Counted from the stretch's first letter, positions 43,085-52,701 are shown. The stretch is DNA of 63,287 bases from Lachnospiraceae bacterium (GCA_017614155.1 JAGACK010000027.1:1-63287); one strand, 5' to 3'. Notes: a model not told the origin generated them from the letters alone. A program made the numbers and translations.

Positions 43085-44303
43085 TAATACGAACTTTGCA
43101 AAATTCATCCTTCTGTGGACAGGCGAACTGATATCGTCAATCGGGGGCGGGCTTACAAGTTTCGGCCTTGGCGTGTATATATTCAGGACAACCGGCAGCG
43201 CAGCAGGCATGGCTATGGTGACGCTGTTTGGATTCCTTCCGACCCTGCTTTTTTCGGTGCCGGCCGGCGTTCTTGCCGACCGGTATGACAGGCGGCTTCT
43301 CATGATGATCGGCGACGGCTTTTCCGCGCTGGGAATCATATTTATCTTTCTGTGCATGATAACGGGAGAAGCATCGCTCTGGCAGATATGCCTCGGCGTA
43401 TTTGTCAGCGCTTCATTTTCTGCACTGCTTGAACCGGCTTTTCGGGCAACCATCACGGATCTTCTGACGAAGGAGGAATACTCCAAGGCCAGCGGCCTGG
43501 TTTCTCTTGCGGGAAGCGCAAGATATCTGTTCTCGCCCATTATTGCAGGATTCCTGCTTGGGGTGAGCGATGTGAAGCTGCTTCTGATCATTGATATATG
43601 TACTTTTTTCCTGACGGTGATCAGCGCTGCGGTTGTAAGAAAGGGCATCACTGTCAGGTCAGAGAGCGCGCGGGAACCGTTTTTTGCAAGCATGAAAGGG
43701 GGGTGGAATGCGGTACGGGGTAATAAGGGAGTGCTTACGCTGGTCATGATCTCTTCTGCGATAACCCTTTTCATGGGAATGCTTCAGATACTTGCAGAGC
43801 CTCTGATACTGGCATTCAGGGATGCGAAGACTCTGGGGATTGCAGAGACTGTCTGTGCATGCGGAATGTTGGTGTCCGGATTGATGCTGGGGTTTCACGG
43901 TATTAAGGGAAGATATGTCAGAGTGCTCAGGATATCGCTCGTATCGGCAGGAATATGCATGACGGGATTTGGGATCATTGAGAACATGATCGTGATATGC
44001 ATATTCGGGTTCGGCTTCTTTGCAGCCCTTCCGTTTGCCAATAACTGTCTTGATTATCTGGTCAGGACCAATATTGCCGATGAGGTGCAGGGAAGAGCAT
44101 GGGGGATGATCGGATTCCTGTCACAGATCGGATATGTTGTCGCATACGCCGTTTCCGGTATCGCAGCGGATACGCTGGGAAACCTTGCGCATGCCGGCGT
44201 AGGAAGAGGCTCCGCCATGGTTGTCATGGCCGCGGGAATATGTATGGCGATGGCCGCAGTAATCTGTTTATCATCTGCATCGATCAGAAGCCTTGAAATG
44301 TAA
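43077..44303 (+). CDS. MFS efflux transporter
   Basis: A 408-residue protein with 12 predicted membrane helices and the MFS motif A variant GVLADRYDRR between helices 2 and 3. It resembles the MFS_3/macrolide-efflux type. I take the ATG at 43077 (MNNNTNFAKF), where the conserved part starts; an upstream in-frame ATG at 43041 would add 12 non-hydrophobic residues and a deeper overlap. Substrate unknown. It is the last gene of the TetR-controlled operon; no clear terminator follows. Confidence 0.92.
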   Translation: MNNNTNFAKFILLWTGELISSIGGGLTSFGLGVYIFRTTGSAAGMAMVTLFGFLPTLLFSVPAGVLADRYDRRLLMMIGDGFSALGIIFIFLCMITGEASLWQICLGVFVSASFSALLEPAFRATITDLLTKEEYSKASGLVSLAGSARYLFSPIIAGFLLGVSDVKLLLIIDICTFFLTVISAAVVRKGITVRSESAREPFFASMKGGWNAVRGNKGVLTLVMISSAITLFMGMLQILAEPLILAFRDAKTLGIAETVCACGMLVSGLMLGFHGIKGRYVRVLRISLVSAGICMTGFGIIENMIVICIFGFGFFAALPFANNCLDYLVRTNIADEVQGRAWGMIGFLSQIGYVVAYAVSGIAADTLGNLAHAGVGRGSAMVVMAAGICMAMAAVICLSSASIRSLEM

Positions 44304-44340
44304 CGAAAAATCCCTTGACAGTTTTTTTCTGCAAACAAAC

Positions 44341-44369
44341 TTGTGAAAACAGAAGCACCCTCCTATAAT
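44341..44369 (+). promoter_or_regulatory. Promoter of the nuclease-helicase gene
   Basis: TTGTGA, 17-base spacer, consensus TATAAT. The predicted start, about 44376, leaves a leader of only about 17 bases. Confidence 0.8.
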
Positions 44370-44384
44370 TTGATCATAGGAGGG
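44358..44384 (+). promoter_or_regulatory. Palindrome spanning -10 and ribosome-binding site
   Basis: CCCTCCTAT (44358-44366) is exactly matched by ATAGGAGGG (44376-44384) around a 9-base centre. The left arm overlaps the -10 and the right arm is the Shine-Dalgarno. It may be the operator of a repressor. Confidence 0.6.
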
Positions 44385-44392
44385 CATTTAAT

Positions 44393-47300
44393 ATGGCTGA
44401 AAAAAACACAGACAAATTGAAACTGAGGCTTTCCGCTTCCCGGGTAGGAGGTCATTTTGAGCATGGATGTCAGCGTTTTACCGCATATTCTGTTTTGATG
44501 AATCCGGAAAAGGCAGGGTGGAGCGAACGGACTTATTCGCACAATTCCAGTCAGGATGCAGGACATATCTGGGAGTGGGATGCGCTGTGCCTTCTGGAGG
44601 ACAGAGGATTTCCCTGTTATGCTGAAAGGTGCAGACGGGATGACTCAAAGAATACAGAGCGTGTAACAGACTTTCGGCAGATGAGGAAGCTGTGTAATGT
44701 GTATGAAGAAAAGGCAGAGTACAGGTACACGGATCTGTCGCCTGAGCGCACTATAGAGATATTGAAGGATCCGGGGGCATATTTGCCGGAATATGAAAAT
44801 GAAGGCGGATATATATATCAGACAACACTGTTAAATCAGGATACTTTCACGGAAAGCGTTCTCCTGTCGGGGAGCAGATATCGTGAGCTCCTGAAGCAGG
44901 TTTATTCCGGCGGGCACCCGCTGCTTTCTGCCGAATGGTCATTTTGCAAGCCGGATCTGATCTATGTTACGAAGGATAAAGACGGGGAAAATGTGTTTTC
45001 CATCGTTGATATGAAACATGCAGGACACGCAAGGATGTCCCATAAAGTCCAGGTCGCCATCTATGCAGTCATGCTCAGCACTCTTCTTGAACAGGAAAAG
45101 ATACCCGGAAGAGTTGATATGGAAACCGGATATCTGTGGAATTTTAAAAGAGAAGCCCCGCTTCCCTTTGATATGAGTGTTGTTATTCCTTTTGTTAATA
45201 AGTACTTCAGTGAAGATATGCCTGCGGCGATAGCCGGGCTTGTACAGTGCAGGGAGGATGAAAAGAATGAAGCGGATGTATACAACCGTGCTTTTAAAGC
45301 GCTTCCGACGGTTCAGTGCGAATGGTGCGAGAATTACAAAAGCTGCATGAAATACCAGCAGGAGCATGAGCCGGTGACATTAATTCCCTACCTTTCATAT
45401 TACGCGCAGGTTTATGCGAAGAAAAATGCAATTCCGCTGGACATAGACGGCTTCGAAAAATACATTTCCGATGATGAAAACCTTACATCACTGAAGGAAG
45501 GCTGCCTTGGCTGGAAACGGGTGCTTTCCAGCGGGGCTCAGAATATTCAGGCTCTGCGGGAAATGAAGGAAAAGATGGAGAAACTCTTAAGCGGAGGCGG
45601 GGATAGGGAGATTTTTGCAGCTCCTGTCAGCAAAAATGTTTCTTCTCTTATCATGCCGGCAGGTGAGAAGCTCAGAATTATCCTGACAGCGCAGAGAGAT
45701 GAGGCTACAGACCGGGTGTATGCACTGGGTATCAGCGCCGGTACTAAAATCGAGGAAATCCTGCCTGAAAACAACGGAGATAATAACGGATCCGGGGATA
45801 AAGAAAAGAGTGGGGAGACTGAAAACTCCTCAGGTTATCATCGGTTCACCGGGATTTTTATAGCTGAGAAACCGGAAAAGCTTGATGAGAATATCCGTGA
45901 ATTTATGGAGTGTCTTTATGGGATACTTCAAAGGTGTGATGAATATAATCAGGGAAGCGATCTGGATTTTAATGATAAACTGACTGTTCAGGCATATGTG
46001 ATGGACAATTATGAGCAGATCAATCTTACAGACACTATAATGGATGAACTGTTAAACGGCGATGGTGTCAGGGATGCAGACTATCGTGAAAAGCTGCTCG
46101 CGATATTATTCTGGCTGATGGGGGAGCGTATGGTCACTGATGTCGAAGAGCAGGCAGACAGTCTGAAGGGAGATTTCCCACTTGTTGTGATAAGCAGTGT
46201 GGTCAGGTCGCTGTTCTGCATTCCTGCTTATATCTCATATGATCTGGAAACCGTATGTGACGCGATGCTGGGAAACGAAACGGAGCGAAAGGAGTTTTCC
46301 AAAGGCGTTAAATATGACCGTATCCTTTCAAATACGATGAAGAGTGATGCGATCAACCTTATATGGGCCAATAAGGCAAAAGATGAAGAGAAAGAGCTTC
46401 GTTCCTTGCGAGGGTATCTGAGCATCCGTCTGAATCGTGAATTCAGGCTTGTCAGCGCCATCCGGAAAAAATCCGATGGTTCGTTGAAACGGTGGCCCGA
46501 GGCTTTTGCATTTTCGGGGATGAATGAAAGCCTCAGTATCCGGGCTGCAAAGCTCATAACACAGATGCAGTACGAAGAGATCCTGCAGTATCATGACATA
46601 CGGCAGATTCGTATGAACGATCCCGATGAAATGGCGGGAGAGGGCCGGATCATGAAGGCGAGGCTTATTTCCCAGAGTCAGATAAATAAGAAGACATATA
46701 ATAAATACCCCGCGCCCAGGGAGCTGCCGGGCTTTATCTGTAAATGCGAAATACTGAATAAGGATGAGTATTTTCAAAGGGACTTCTTCCGTGGGATTCT
46801 CCTGAAAGCCGGCGATAACACGGCATGGGAAGAGTTAAGCGCTCTAAATCAGTTCCGGGAGAAGAATAATATAATACCGAATGTGACCATGGACAAAGAG
46901 TACAATCCTGTCCGAAATCTGTATGTTGTTGATTCCATAAAAACGGAAACAGACAGCAGTACGGGGTCGCGTACGGTCAGCTTCGAAAGATTTAAGGGCT
47001 TTGAAGAAGTTGAGAAGGGTATAACAGCCGATGCTCTGAATGGAACGGAGTTCTATCTGGTTAACAGCTACAAGGATCTGAACACTGAAAAAGTCAATAC
47101 TGCCCTCTGTAATGAAGGCAGGCATTATGATGATACGGATCCGGGGGATAAACACAGCCTTTTATATCCTGAAACCATATACCGTAAAGAAGCGATTAAT
47201 TCTCCAAATAACGGGGAAGAAGTACCGGAAAGGAAACTAAGTGAGGAAGATCTTAAGGAGTGCCTTTCATTTAAGCCCGAGGACAGAGGAAGGGATTTTA

Positions 47301-48865
47301 CTGATTCGCAGAGTAAGGCTTTTTCACAGATGTTTTTCAAGAATATCACGCTTCTGCTTGGCCCTCCGGGAACGGGAAAGACTGATTTTGTGGCAAGAGC
47401 AGTGATAACGCTGTGCAGATATTATTTTTCGAAGGGGGTTATTATCTCAGTTCTGCTCTCTGCGAATTCACATTCGGCTATCAATAATATCCTTTCCGCC
47501 CTGGTACAGAAAGAAGAAGGGAAAGAAGGAGAGCCTGTTATCTGTAAGCTTGAAAGCTGGGGCGATGATGGGGCAGATCCGGTTAATGGAGTGAGACTTG
47601 TCAAAGATTACCCGCCGGATGATGAGATGTATGTCGGAAATCTCTACAGGTATGAAGAAGGCCGGCCCTTCGTTCTCGGGGCGACCTGTTGGAAGATCGG
47701 GAACTCGGTAAAAAGGTTTAATGATTCCAATAGCAATATGTTCGAGGGATTTGACCTGGTAGTTATAGATGAGGCCTCCCAGATGCGCTCAATGGATGCG
47801 CTGATCGTCCTTCAGCAGGCTATCGCAGCCCCGATGGAGCGTTTCCTGATCGTAGGCGACGAGGATCAGCTCTCGCCGGTGCTTCATGGAAAATATGATG
47901 CATCAGCCCAGGAGGTGGATTTCTACGGTTCGGTATTCCGCCTGTATTATGATACGGCAAAGAAATACAGCCTTGATTATCTGGTTCCGCTGGAAGAGCA
48001 GTTCAGGATGAATGAGATTCTGTCAAGGTATCCTGCACAGGCGATCTATGACAGGGATATCCGTGAGGGTGACGGCAGAAAGGGCTATCATGCCTTTGAC
48101 TTTGACAAAGGAGGAAGACTGGGTATAGCTGCACAGCAGCTGACTTTAAAGGATTTTGCATTTCCCGGGTTCTCGGGGGATGCCGCAGATGAAGAGCAGC
48201 TTATGGGACTGCTTGCCGATCCGGAATATCCTCTGATCGTGTGCCGTATCCATGATGGAGATGCAAAAGAAAAACGTGATGAGGAGATAAGGCTTGTTAC
48301 TTTATTGATCGGATTTTTAAGAGAACATATGTGTGTGCCGGGGACAGAAGAACTATACGGATCGGATGAAGAGTTCTGGGGCAGCAGCAACGGTGAAGGA
48401 GGAGTGGGCATTATATCACCGCACCATGAGCAGATAAACCGCTTAAAGGATGCTCTTGCATCTGAGAACGGCATGGATCGTGACAGGATATTCATAGGAA
48501 CGGTGGACACGCTGCAGGGACGGCAGCGGGAGGCCGTGATAGTAAGCTACGGTATGACCGATCCGGAAAAAGCGGAGCTTGAGATGGAATTTATATACAG
48601 CCGTAACCGTCTGAATGTTGCCATGACCAGAGGAAAGAAAAAAACGATATGCTTTCTTTCGGACACGCTTCTTGACCGCAACGCGGAGACACTGAGTGTG
48701 GATGATGATATCATTCTGAAGGGTATAGATTACATGACGGGTCTGCTGGATTTCATGAATGCAGAGGAAGAGGATACCCGGACGGACAACCGGTTGGATC
48801 TTATGACAGGAAAGGTCAGGATCGATGTATTCAGGAAACGTATGAAAACTGATACAATCAGATGA
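44393..48865 (+). CDS. Dna2-like fusion: Fe-S PD-(D/E)XK nuclease plus SF1B helicase
   Basis: This 1490-residue protein joins two enzymes. The N-terminal nuclease (about 1-330) has Asp188, Asp206-x-Lys208 (VDMKHA) and QVAIY (220-224), the RecB/Cas4 core. It also has a likely 4Fe-4S set: Cys26 plus Cys309-x2-Cys312-x5-Cys318, the spacing found in eukaryotic Dna2. A long middle part (about 330-960) contains a Gly/Asn/Ser linker near 461-482. The C-terminal helicase (about 960-1470) has Walker A GPPGTGKT (about 990), VVIDEAS, GDEDQLSP, VDTLQGRQREAV and LNVAMTRGKK, as in UPF1/Dna2 helicases. It should unwind and cut DNA. Size, context and regulated promoter suggest defence against foreign DNA, an inference. 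Confidence 0.88.
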   Translation: MAEKNTDKLKLRLSASRVGGHFEHGCQRFTAYSVLMNPEKAGWSERTYSHNSSQDAGHIWEWDALCLLEDRGFPCYAERCRRDDSKNTERVTDFRQMRKLCNVYEEKAEYRYTDLSPERTIEILKDPGAYLPEYENEGGYIYQTTLLNQDTFTESVLLSGSRYRELLKQVYSGGHPLLSAEWSFCKPDLIYVTKDKDGENVFSIVDMKHAGHARMSHKVQVAIYAVMLSTLLEQEKIPGRVDMETGYLWNFKREAPLPFDMSVVIPFVNKYFSEDMPAAIAGLVQCREDEKNEADVYNRAFKALPTVQCEWCENYKSCMKYQQEHEPVTLIPYLSYYAQVYAKKNAIPLDIDGFEKYISDDENLTSLKEGCLGWKRVLSSGAQNIQALREMKEKMEKLLSGGGDREIFAAPVSKNVSSLIMPAGEKLRIILTAQRDEATDRVYALGISAGTKIEEILPENNGDNNGSGDKEKSGETENSSGYHRFTGIFIAEKPEKLDENIREFMECLYGILQRCDEYNQGSDLDFNDKLTVQAYVMDNYEQINLTDTIMDELLNGDGVRDADYREKLLAILFWLMGERMVTDVEEQADSLKGDFPLVVISSVVRSLFCIPAYISYDLETVCDAMLGNETERKEFSKGVKYDRILSNTMKSDAINLIWANKAKDEEKELRSLRGYLSIRLNREFRLVSAIRKKSDGSLKRWPEAFAFSGMNESLSIRAAKLITQMQYEEILQYHDIRQIRMNDPDEMAGEGRIMKARLISQSQINKKTYNKYPAPRELPGFICKCEILNKDEYFQRDFFRGILLKAGDNTAWEELSALNQFREKNNIIPNVTMDKEYNPVRNLYVVDSIKTETDSSTGSRTVSFERFKGFEEVEKGITADALNGTEFYLVNSYKDLNTEKVNTALCNEGRHYDDTDPGDKHSLLYPETIYRKEAINSPNNGEEVPERKLSEEDLKECLSFKPEDRGRDFTDSQSKAFSQMFFKNITLLLGPPGTGKTDFVARAVITLCRYYFSKGVIISVLLSANSHSAINNILSALVQKEEGKEGEPVICKLESWGDDGADPVNGVRLVKDYPPDDEMYVGNLYRYEEGRPFVLGATCWKIGNSVKRFNDSNSNMFEGFDLVVIDEASQMRSMDALIVLQQAIAAPMERFLIVGDEDQLSPVLHGKYDASAQEVDFYGSVFRLYYDTAKKYSLDYLVPLEEQFRMNEILSRYPAQAIYDRDIREGDGRKGYHAFDFDKGGRLGIAAQQLTLKDFAFPGFSGDAADEEQLMGLLADPEYPLIVCRIHDGDAKEKRDEEIRLVTLLIGFLREHMCVPGTEELYGSDEEFWGSSNGEGGVGIISPHHEQINRLKDALASENGMDRDRIFIGTVDTLQGRQREAVIVSYGMTDPEKAELEMEFIYSRNRLNVAMTRGKKKTICFLSDTLLDRNAETLSVDDDIILKGIDYMTGLLDFMNAEEEDTRTDNRLDLMTGKVRIDVFRKRMKTDTIR

Positions 48866-48892
48866 CAGATTATTGACTCGGGAGGAAAACGG

Positions 48893-49492
48893 ATGAATTA
48901 CCTTAAACGAATGAGTATGCTTTACCGGTCTGTTTCGGAGAAATATAAGAACGGTTCTCTCGGCGAGAAGGAGAGAGACGAAAAGTTCGATGAGATAAAG
49001 GGTCTGCTGGACACGGTTTTGGGCATACGTTCAGATATCATAGAAGATAGTATTGATAATCTGCTTAAAGGGGAGAACACTCAAAAGAAGCCCGAAGACC
49101 GTCAGAACAAAATTCGTGAAAGCATTGTCAGACTTAATGAGATATGTGTTGATAACAAAGTTGATCCGGTCTTTCCTGAAGTAGGATCCGATACCGGACC
49201 TCGTGAGACTGCTGAAGCGATTGAGAGATATTTAAAGCAGCTTCACAAAAGCGACCGGCTGTTGCGTGATGCCCTGGATGAGTTCCTGAAGACAGGTGAT
49301 TATGACAAGTATACAATTATATCTGATTACATCAACGATCATATCGACCAGATGATTGACAGCAAAGAAGAGCGCCAAAGCCCGGATAAAGAAGGGCGTT
49401 ATGAAGATGAAGCAGACTCCGGGGTCAGGTCCGTAAACCGGATCATCCAGAAGTATATTGATGAAATGATACTGGAGAATATGCATAACTGA
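48893..49492 (+). CDS. Small helical protein, putative partner of the nuclease-helicase
   Basis: I do not recognise this 199-residue protein. It is acidic, mostly helical and soluble, with no catalytic motif. The N-terminus (MNYLKRMSMLYRSVSEKYKN) and C-terminus (VNRIIQKYIDEMILENMHN) look like amphipathic helices suited to contacts with another protein. GGGAGG lies 7 bases before the ATG. It starts 27 bases after the nuclease-helicase stop with no terminator between, so the two are probably co-expressed. It could be an adaptor, a sensor or an inhibitor. Confidence 0.75.
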   Translation: MNYLKRMSMLYRSVSEKYKNGSLGEKERDEKFDEIKGLLDTVLGIRSDIIEDSIDNLLKGENTQKKPEDRQNKIRESIVRLNEICVDNKVDPVFPEVGSDTGPRETAEAIERYLKQLHKSDRLLRDALDEFLKTGDYDKYTIISDYINDHIDQMIDSKEERQSPDKEGRYEDEADSGVRSVNRIIQKYIDEMILENMHN

Positions 49493-49591
49493 AAATAATG
49501 TGCTGCCCGAAAGATGCATAGTAATAAGGGAGTTCAGGGGACTGCTGCAGGACGAAAGACAGTAATGCGCCCGGAGGATACGGAAAGGATC

Positions 49592-50455
49592 ATGAAAGAA
49601 AAGAAGAGCAGGAGGATAGACGGCGCCAGAGCGTTCTGGCTGTACACCTTCGTCAAAAAATACACTCATCTTATCATTGAAAAGAATCTCGCATCCTTTG
49701 CAGCGAGTGCGACTTTTTTTATTATACTGTCACTGATCCCGATGTTTATCCTGGTGGCTTCGATCATACCCTTCACTGCAATTACCGAGGCGGATCTCAT
49801 CCTTTTCTTCACTCAGATGTCTCCGGATTTTGCGGATGCTGTCATCACGGTTCTGATCGAACAGGCCTTTGAGCAGCCACAGGGGTTGACTGTCGTTTCA
49901 GCGGCAGTTGCGCTGTGGATGGGAAGCCTGGCCATGCTCTCCCTGATCAGGGGACTGAATTTTATGGATGATTCGGTAGATCACCGGAATTATTTCCTGC
50001 TGCGGGGTCTTGCCTGCTTTTACACCGTGATCCTGCTGGCGGTCTTTCTGCTTCTCTTTGTCCTCATCGTCATGGGGCGTACCATTGCCATGAAGCTTAT
50101 CGCTGCCATGCCTGAGATCGATTATTTTGTTCACCCTCTGATATGGGTGCGATATCCTTTGACTGTCCTGATCGGCATCTTTGCCGTGCAGGCTATGTAT
50201 ACCTTCATACCGAGCACAAAAAGAAAATTTCGAAAGCAGCTTCCGGGGGCGGTTTTCACTTCGGTGGTCTGGGCAGCTTTTTCGCTGCTTTTTTCCGTAT
50301 ATGTGAACCATTTCAATGATTACAGCTTCTATGGAGGGCTTGCAGCGCCGGTGATAGCCATGTTCTGGCTGTACGGATGCTTTAACATTTTCTTTGTGGG
50401 GGCGTTCATCAACAGGTTCCTGCAGCCTGCGATCGGAGAACTGAAACAGGGATAG
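49592..50455 (+). CDS. YihY/BrkB-family membrane protein
   Basis: The protein has six hydrophobic helices and the conserved N-terminal block NLASFAASATFFIILSLIPM, with a final GGLAAPVIAMFWLYGCFNIFFVG as in the YihY family (once misnamed RNase BN). Function is not established; envelope or transport roles have been proposed. The start is uncertain: in-frame ATG codons at 49514, 49565 and 49592 all lack an ideal site. I chose 49592 (MKEKKSRR) because conserved sequence begins there. Confidence 0.88.
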   Translation: MKEKKSRRIDGARAFWLYTFVKKYTHLIIEKNLASFAASATFFIILSLIPMFILVASIIPFTAITEADLILFFTQMSPDFADAVITVLIEQAFEQPQGLTVVSAAVALWMGSLAMLSLIRGLNFMDDSVDHRNYFLLRGLACFYTVILLAVFLLLFVLIVMGRTIAMKLIAAMPEIDYFVHPLIWVRYPLTVLIGIFAVQAMYTFIPSTKRKFRKQLPGAVFTSVVWAAFSLLFSVYVNHFNDYSFYGGLAAPVIAMFWLYGCFNIFFVGAFINRFLQPAIGELKQG

Positions 50456-50526
50456 GAACCGGGGGGACGGTTCTATTGGCACATTATTAGAGCGCGGGAA
50501 ACGGTTCTGTCGGCCCTTATTAGACA
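50456..50526. repeat. Tandem degenerate GGGGACGGTTCT intergenic repeats
   Basis: Two related units of about 30-35 bases follow one another, each with ACGGTTCT, GGC and TTATTAGA. The first begins GGGGGGACGGTTCTATTGGC. The core is shared with the palindromic repeat at 12846-12886, so this is a dispersed family. No promoter or gene is evident in the gap. Confidence 0.55.
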
Positions 50527-50547
50527 GAGAGCGGCATCAGGCATATA

Positions 50548-52701
50548 ATGAACAGTATGATCATGAAAAGAACATTTTGGGATCGGTTCCGAAAAAAACA
50601 GAATATAGCGGCCCTGTGCGTCTGTATCCTGGGCGTGGGACTGAATCTTTTATTAGGTCAGATCGTAGCAGCTCTCGGACTGCCATTGTATCTGGACACC
50701 GTGGGCACTGTGCTGGCAGCGGTTTTGGGAGGGTATCTTCCCGGCGTTTTGGTTGGATTTGCCACGAATATCTTAAAAAGCATTTCGGATCCCTCGTCGC
50801 TCTATTATGTTTCACTCAATGTACTGATAGCTTTTTTTGCGACATTTCTTTACAGACACGGATGGCTGAAAAAAGTATACGGGATAATAGGAACAACCAT
50901 AGTGTTTGTATTGACAGGCGGTGGACTCGGCGCGCTTATCCCGTGGTTTATGGAGCAGCTCAGCTTTGACAGCGAATCCTTGAGCGGGATCATATATGGG
51001 ACAGGATATTTTGGTGAGTTTTCGTCACATCTTCTGTCGAGCATCATCATGGATATCCCGGATAAAGCTGTAACTGTACTGCTTGTACTTGCCATCCTGC
51101 ATTTTATCCCTGAAAAGATGAAGCAGCATCTGGGATTTGTTTTATGGGCGCAGGAACCGCTTTCCGATCAGGATATTGATGAGACTAACAGATCAAAAAC
51201 CCGAACAGCTTCACTTAAGGGGAAAGTAATCCTGGTACAGGCTGTTTCTCTTGTTATCATTTCAGTGGTCGGGACCGTTTTAAGCGTCAGGCTGTATCGT
51301 GAGACTGTCATCGACGAACACTCCCGCATAGCTATGGGGACTGCCAAAACTGCCGCTGCGCTCATTGACGGCGACAGGGTTGATGATTTCCTTGAAAATT
51401 CTTTTGCTGCTGAAGGATATGTTGAAACTTTTGAGGCGTTGGATCGTATCCTGCACAACTCAACTGATATTGAGTATTTATATGTTTACAGGATCCTTGA
51501 AGACGGATGTCATGTTGTTTACGATATCGAAACAGACGATACACAGGCAGAGGGAACGGGAACGGTCATAGAATTTGATGAAGGTTTCAGTGATTATATT
51601 CCCGACCTCTTAGCCGGCAAAGAGATCGACCCGATCATTACGGATGATAAGTGGGGCTATCTGCTTACTGCGTATAGTCCTGTTTATGATTCGGCGGGCA
51701 GGTGTGTCTGCTATGTCGGGGTAGATGTGGACCTGGAGCTGCTCAACAGAAAGATATACAGCTATCTGACTGAGATGATCTCGGTTTATCTGGGATTTGT
51801 CATAGTGCTTAGCATACTGGTGGACTGGCTGGCTGAGTATCTGATGAAGCTGCCCTTAAAAACCATCACAAAAAGAGTTTATGGTTTCGTCAGTTCTGAA
51901 AATACTCAGCAGGAACTCGATGAAAATGTCAGGAGTTTCAGAAAGATAGATATCCGGACAGGAGATGAGGTCGAGCTGCTGTACAATGCAATCTGCAGTA
52001 TGTCTTCCAATCAGTCTGAGCATATACGGAGTATCCGGAGGCTGTCTGATTCCACCGCAAAGATGCAGGACGGACTGATAATTACCATGGCGGACATGGT
52101 GGAAAACCGTGATTCGGATACCGGCGCACATGTTCAAAAGACTTCAGCATATGTAAAGATCATAGTGGAAGGCCTGAAGAAAAAAGGTTATTATGCAGAA
52201 AAACTCACGCCCCAGTTTATGTCTGATGTCGTAAGGTCAGCGCCTCTTCATGATGTGGGCAAGATCAATATCCCGGATAATGTTCTCAACAAACCCGGAA
52301 AACTGACGGATGAAGAATATGAGATCATGAAAACGCATACGACTGCAGGCAAGCGTATCATGGAGCATGCCATCAGTTCGGTGGAAGGTGACAATTATCT
52401 GAAAGAAGCCAGAAATATGGCGGCATACCATCATGAGAGATGGGACGGAAAAGGCTATCCCGAGGGACTTCATGGAGAGATGATACCGCTCTCGGCCCGT
52501 ATCATGGCTGTAGCTGATGTTTTTGATGCGCTTTCCTCACCGCGTGTATATAAGCCGGCTTTCCCGCTTGAAAAGGCATTGTCGATCATGGAAGAGGGAA
52601 AAGGCACTCAGTTTGATCCGAAATGTATCGAAGTTTTTTTTGATTCCCTTGATGAAGTAAAAACCATCCTGGGACAATACAACGGTAAAGGAAATGTTTG
52701 A
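50548..52701 (+). CDS. Membrane sensor cyclic-di-GMP phosphodiesterase (HD-GYP)
   Basis: The 717-residue protein has an N-terminal membrane domain of about six helices (about 20-190) that resembles an ECF-transporter S-component (LGLPLYLDTVGTVLAAVLGGYLPGV). A second membrane pair (about 227-248 and 405-425) flanks an external Cache-like domain. A C-terminal HD-GYP domain has His568-Asp569 in LHDVGKI and GYP at 636-638 in HHERWDGKGYPEG. It should hydrolyse cyclic di-GMP. The start is not fixed: ATG codons at 50548, 50557 and 50563 all lack a clear site. It overlaps the next gene by 8 bases. Confidence 0.9.
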   Translation: MNSMIMKRTFWDRFRKKQNIAALCVCILGVGLNLLLGQIVAALGLPLYLDTVGTVLAAVLGGYLPGVLVGFATNILKSISDPSSLYYVSLNVLIAFFATFLYRHGWLKKVYGIIGTTIVFVLTGGGLGALIPWFMEQLSFDSESLSGIIYGTGYFGEFSSHLLSSIIMDIPDKAVTVLLVLAILHFIPEKMKQHLGFVLWAQEPLSDQDIDETNRSKTRTASLKGKVILVQAVSLVIISVVGTVLSVRLYRETVIDEHSRIAMGTAKTAAALIDGDRVDDFLENSFAAEGYVETFEALDRILHNSTDIEYLYVYRILEDGCHVVYDIETDDTQAEGTGTVIEFDEGFSDYIPDLLAGKEIDPIITDDKWGYLLTAYSPVYDSAGRCVCYVGVDVDLELLNRKIYSYLTEMISVYLGFVIVLSILVDWLAEYLMKLPLKTITKRVYGFVSSENTQQELDENVRSFRKIDIRTGDEVELLYNAICSMSSNQSEHIRSIRRLSDSTAKMQDGLIITMADMVENRDSDTGAHVQKTSAYVKIIVEGLKKKGYYAEKLTPQFMSDVVRSAPLHDVGKINIPDNVLNKPGKLTDEEYEIMKTHTTAGKRIMEHAISSVEGDNYLKEARNMAAYHHERWDGKGYPEGLHGEMIPLSARIMAVADVFDALSSPRVYKPAFPLEKALSIMEEGKGTQFDPKCIEVFFDSLDEVKTILGQYNGKGNV

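Noticed and set aside
50544-50549. TATAAT at the start of the HD-GYP gene as a promoter
   Set aside because: It overlaps the likely start codon and has no -35; a transcript from it would miss the first ATG.
52237-52473. Antisense frame over the HD-GYP domain
   Set aside because: It lies wholly within the coding region of a recognised domain and has no supporting signals.
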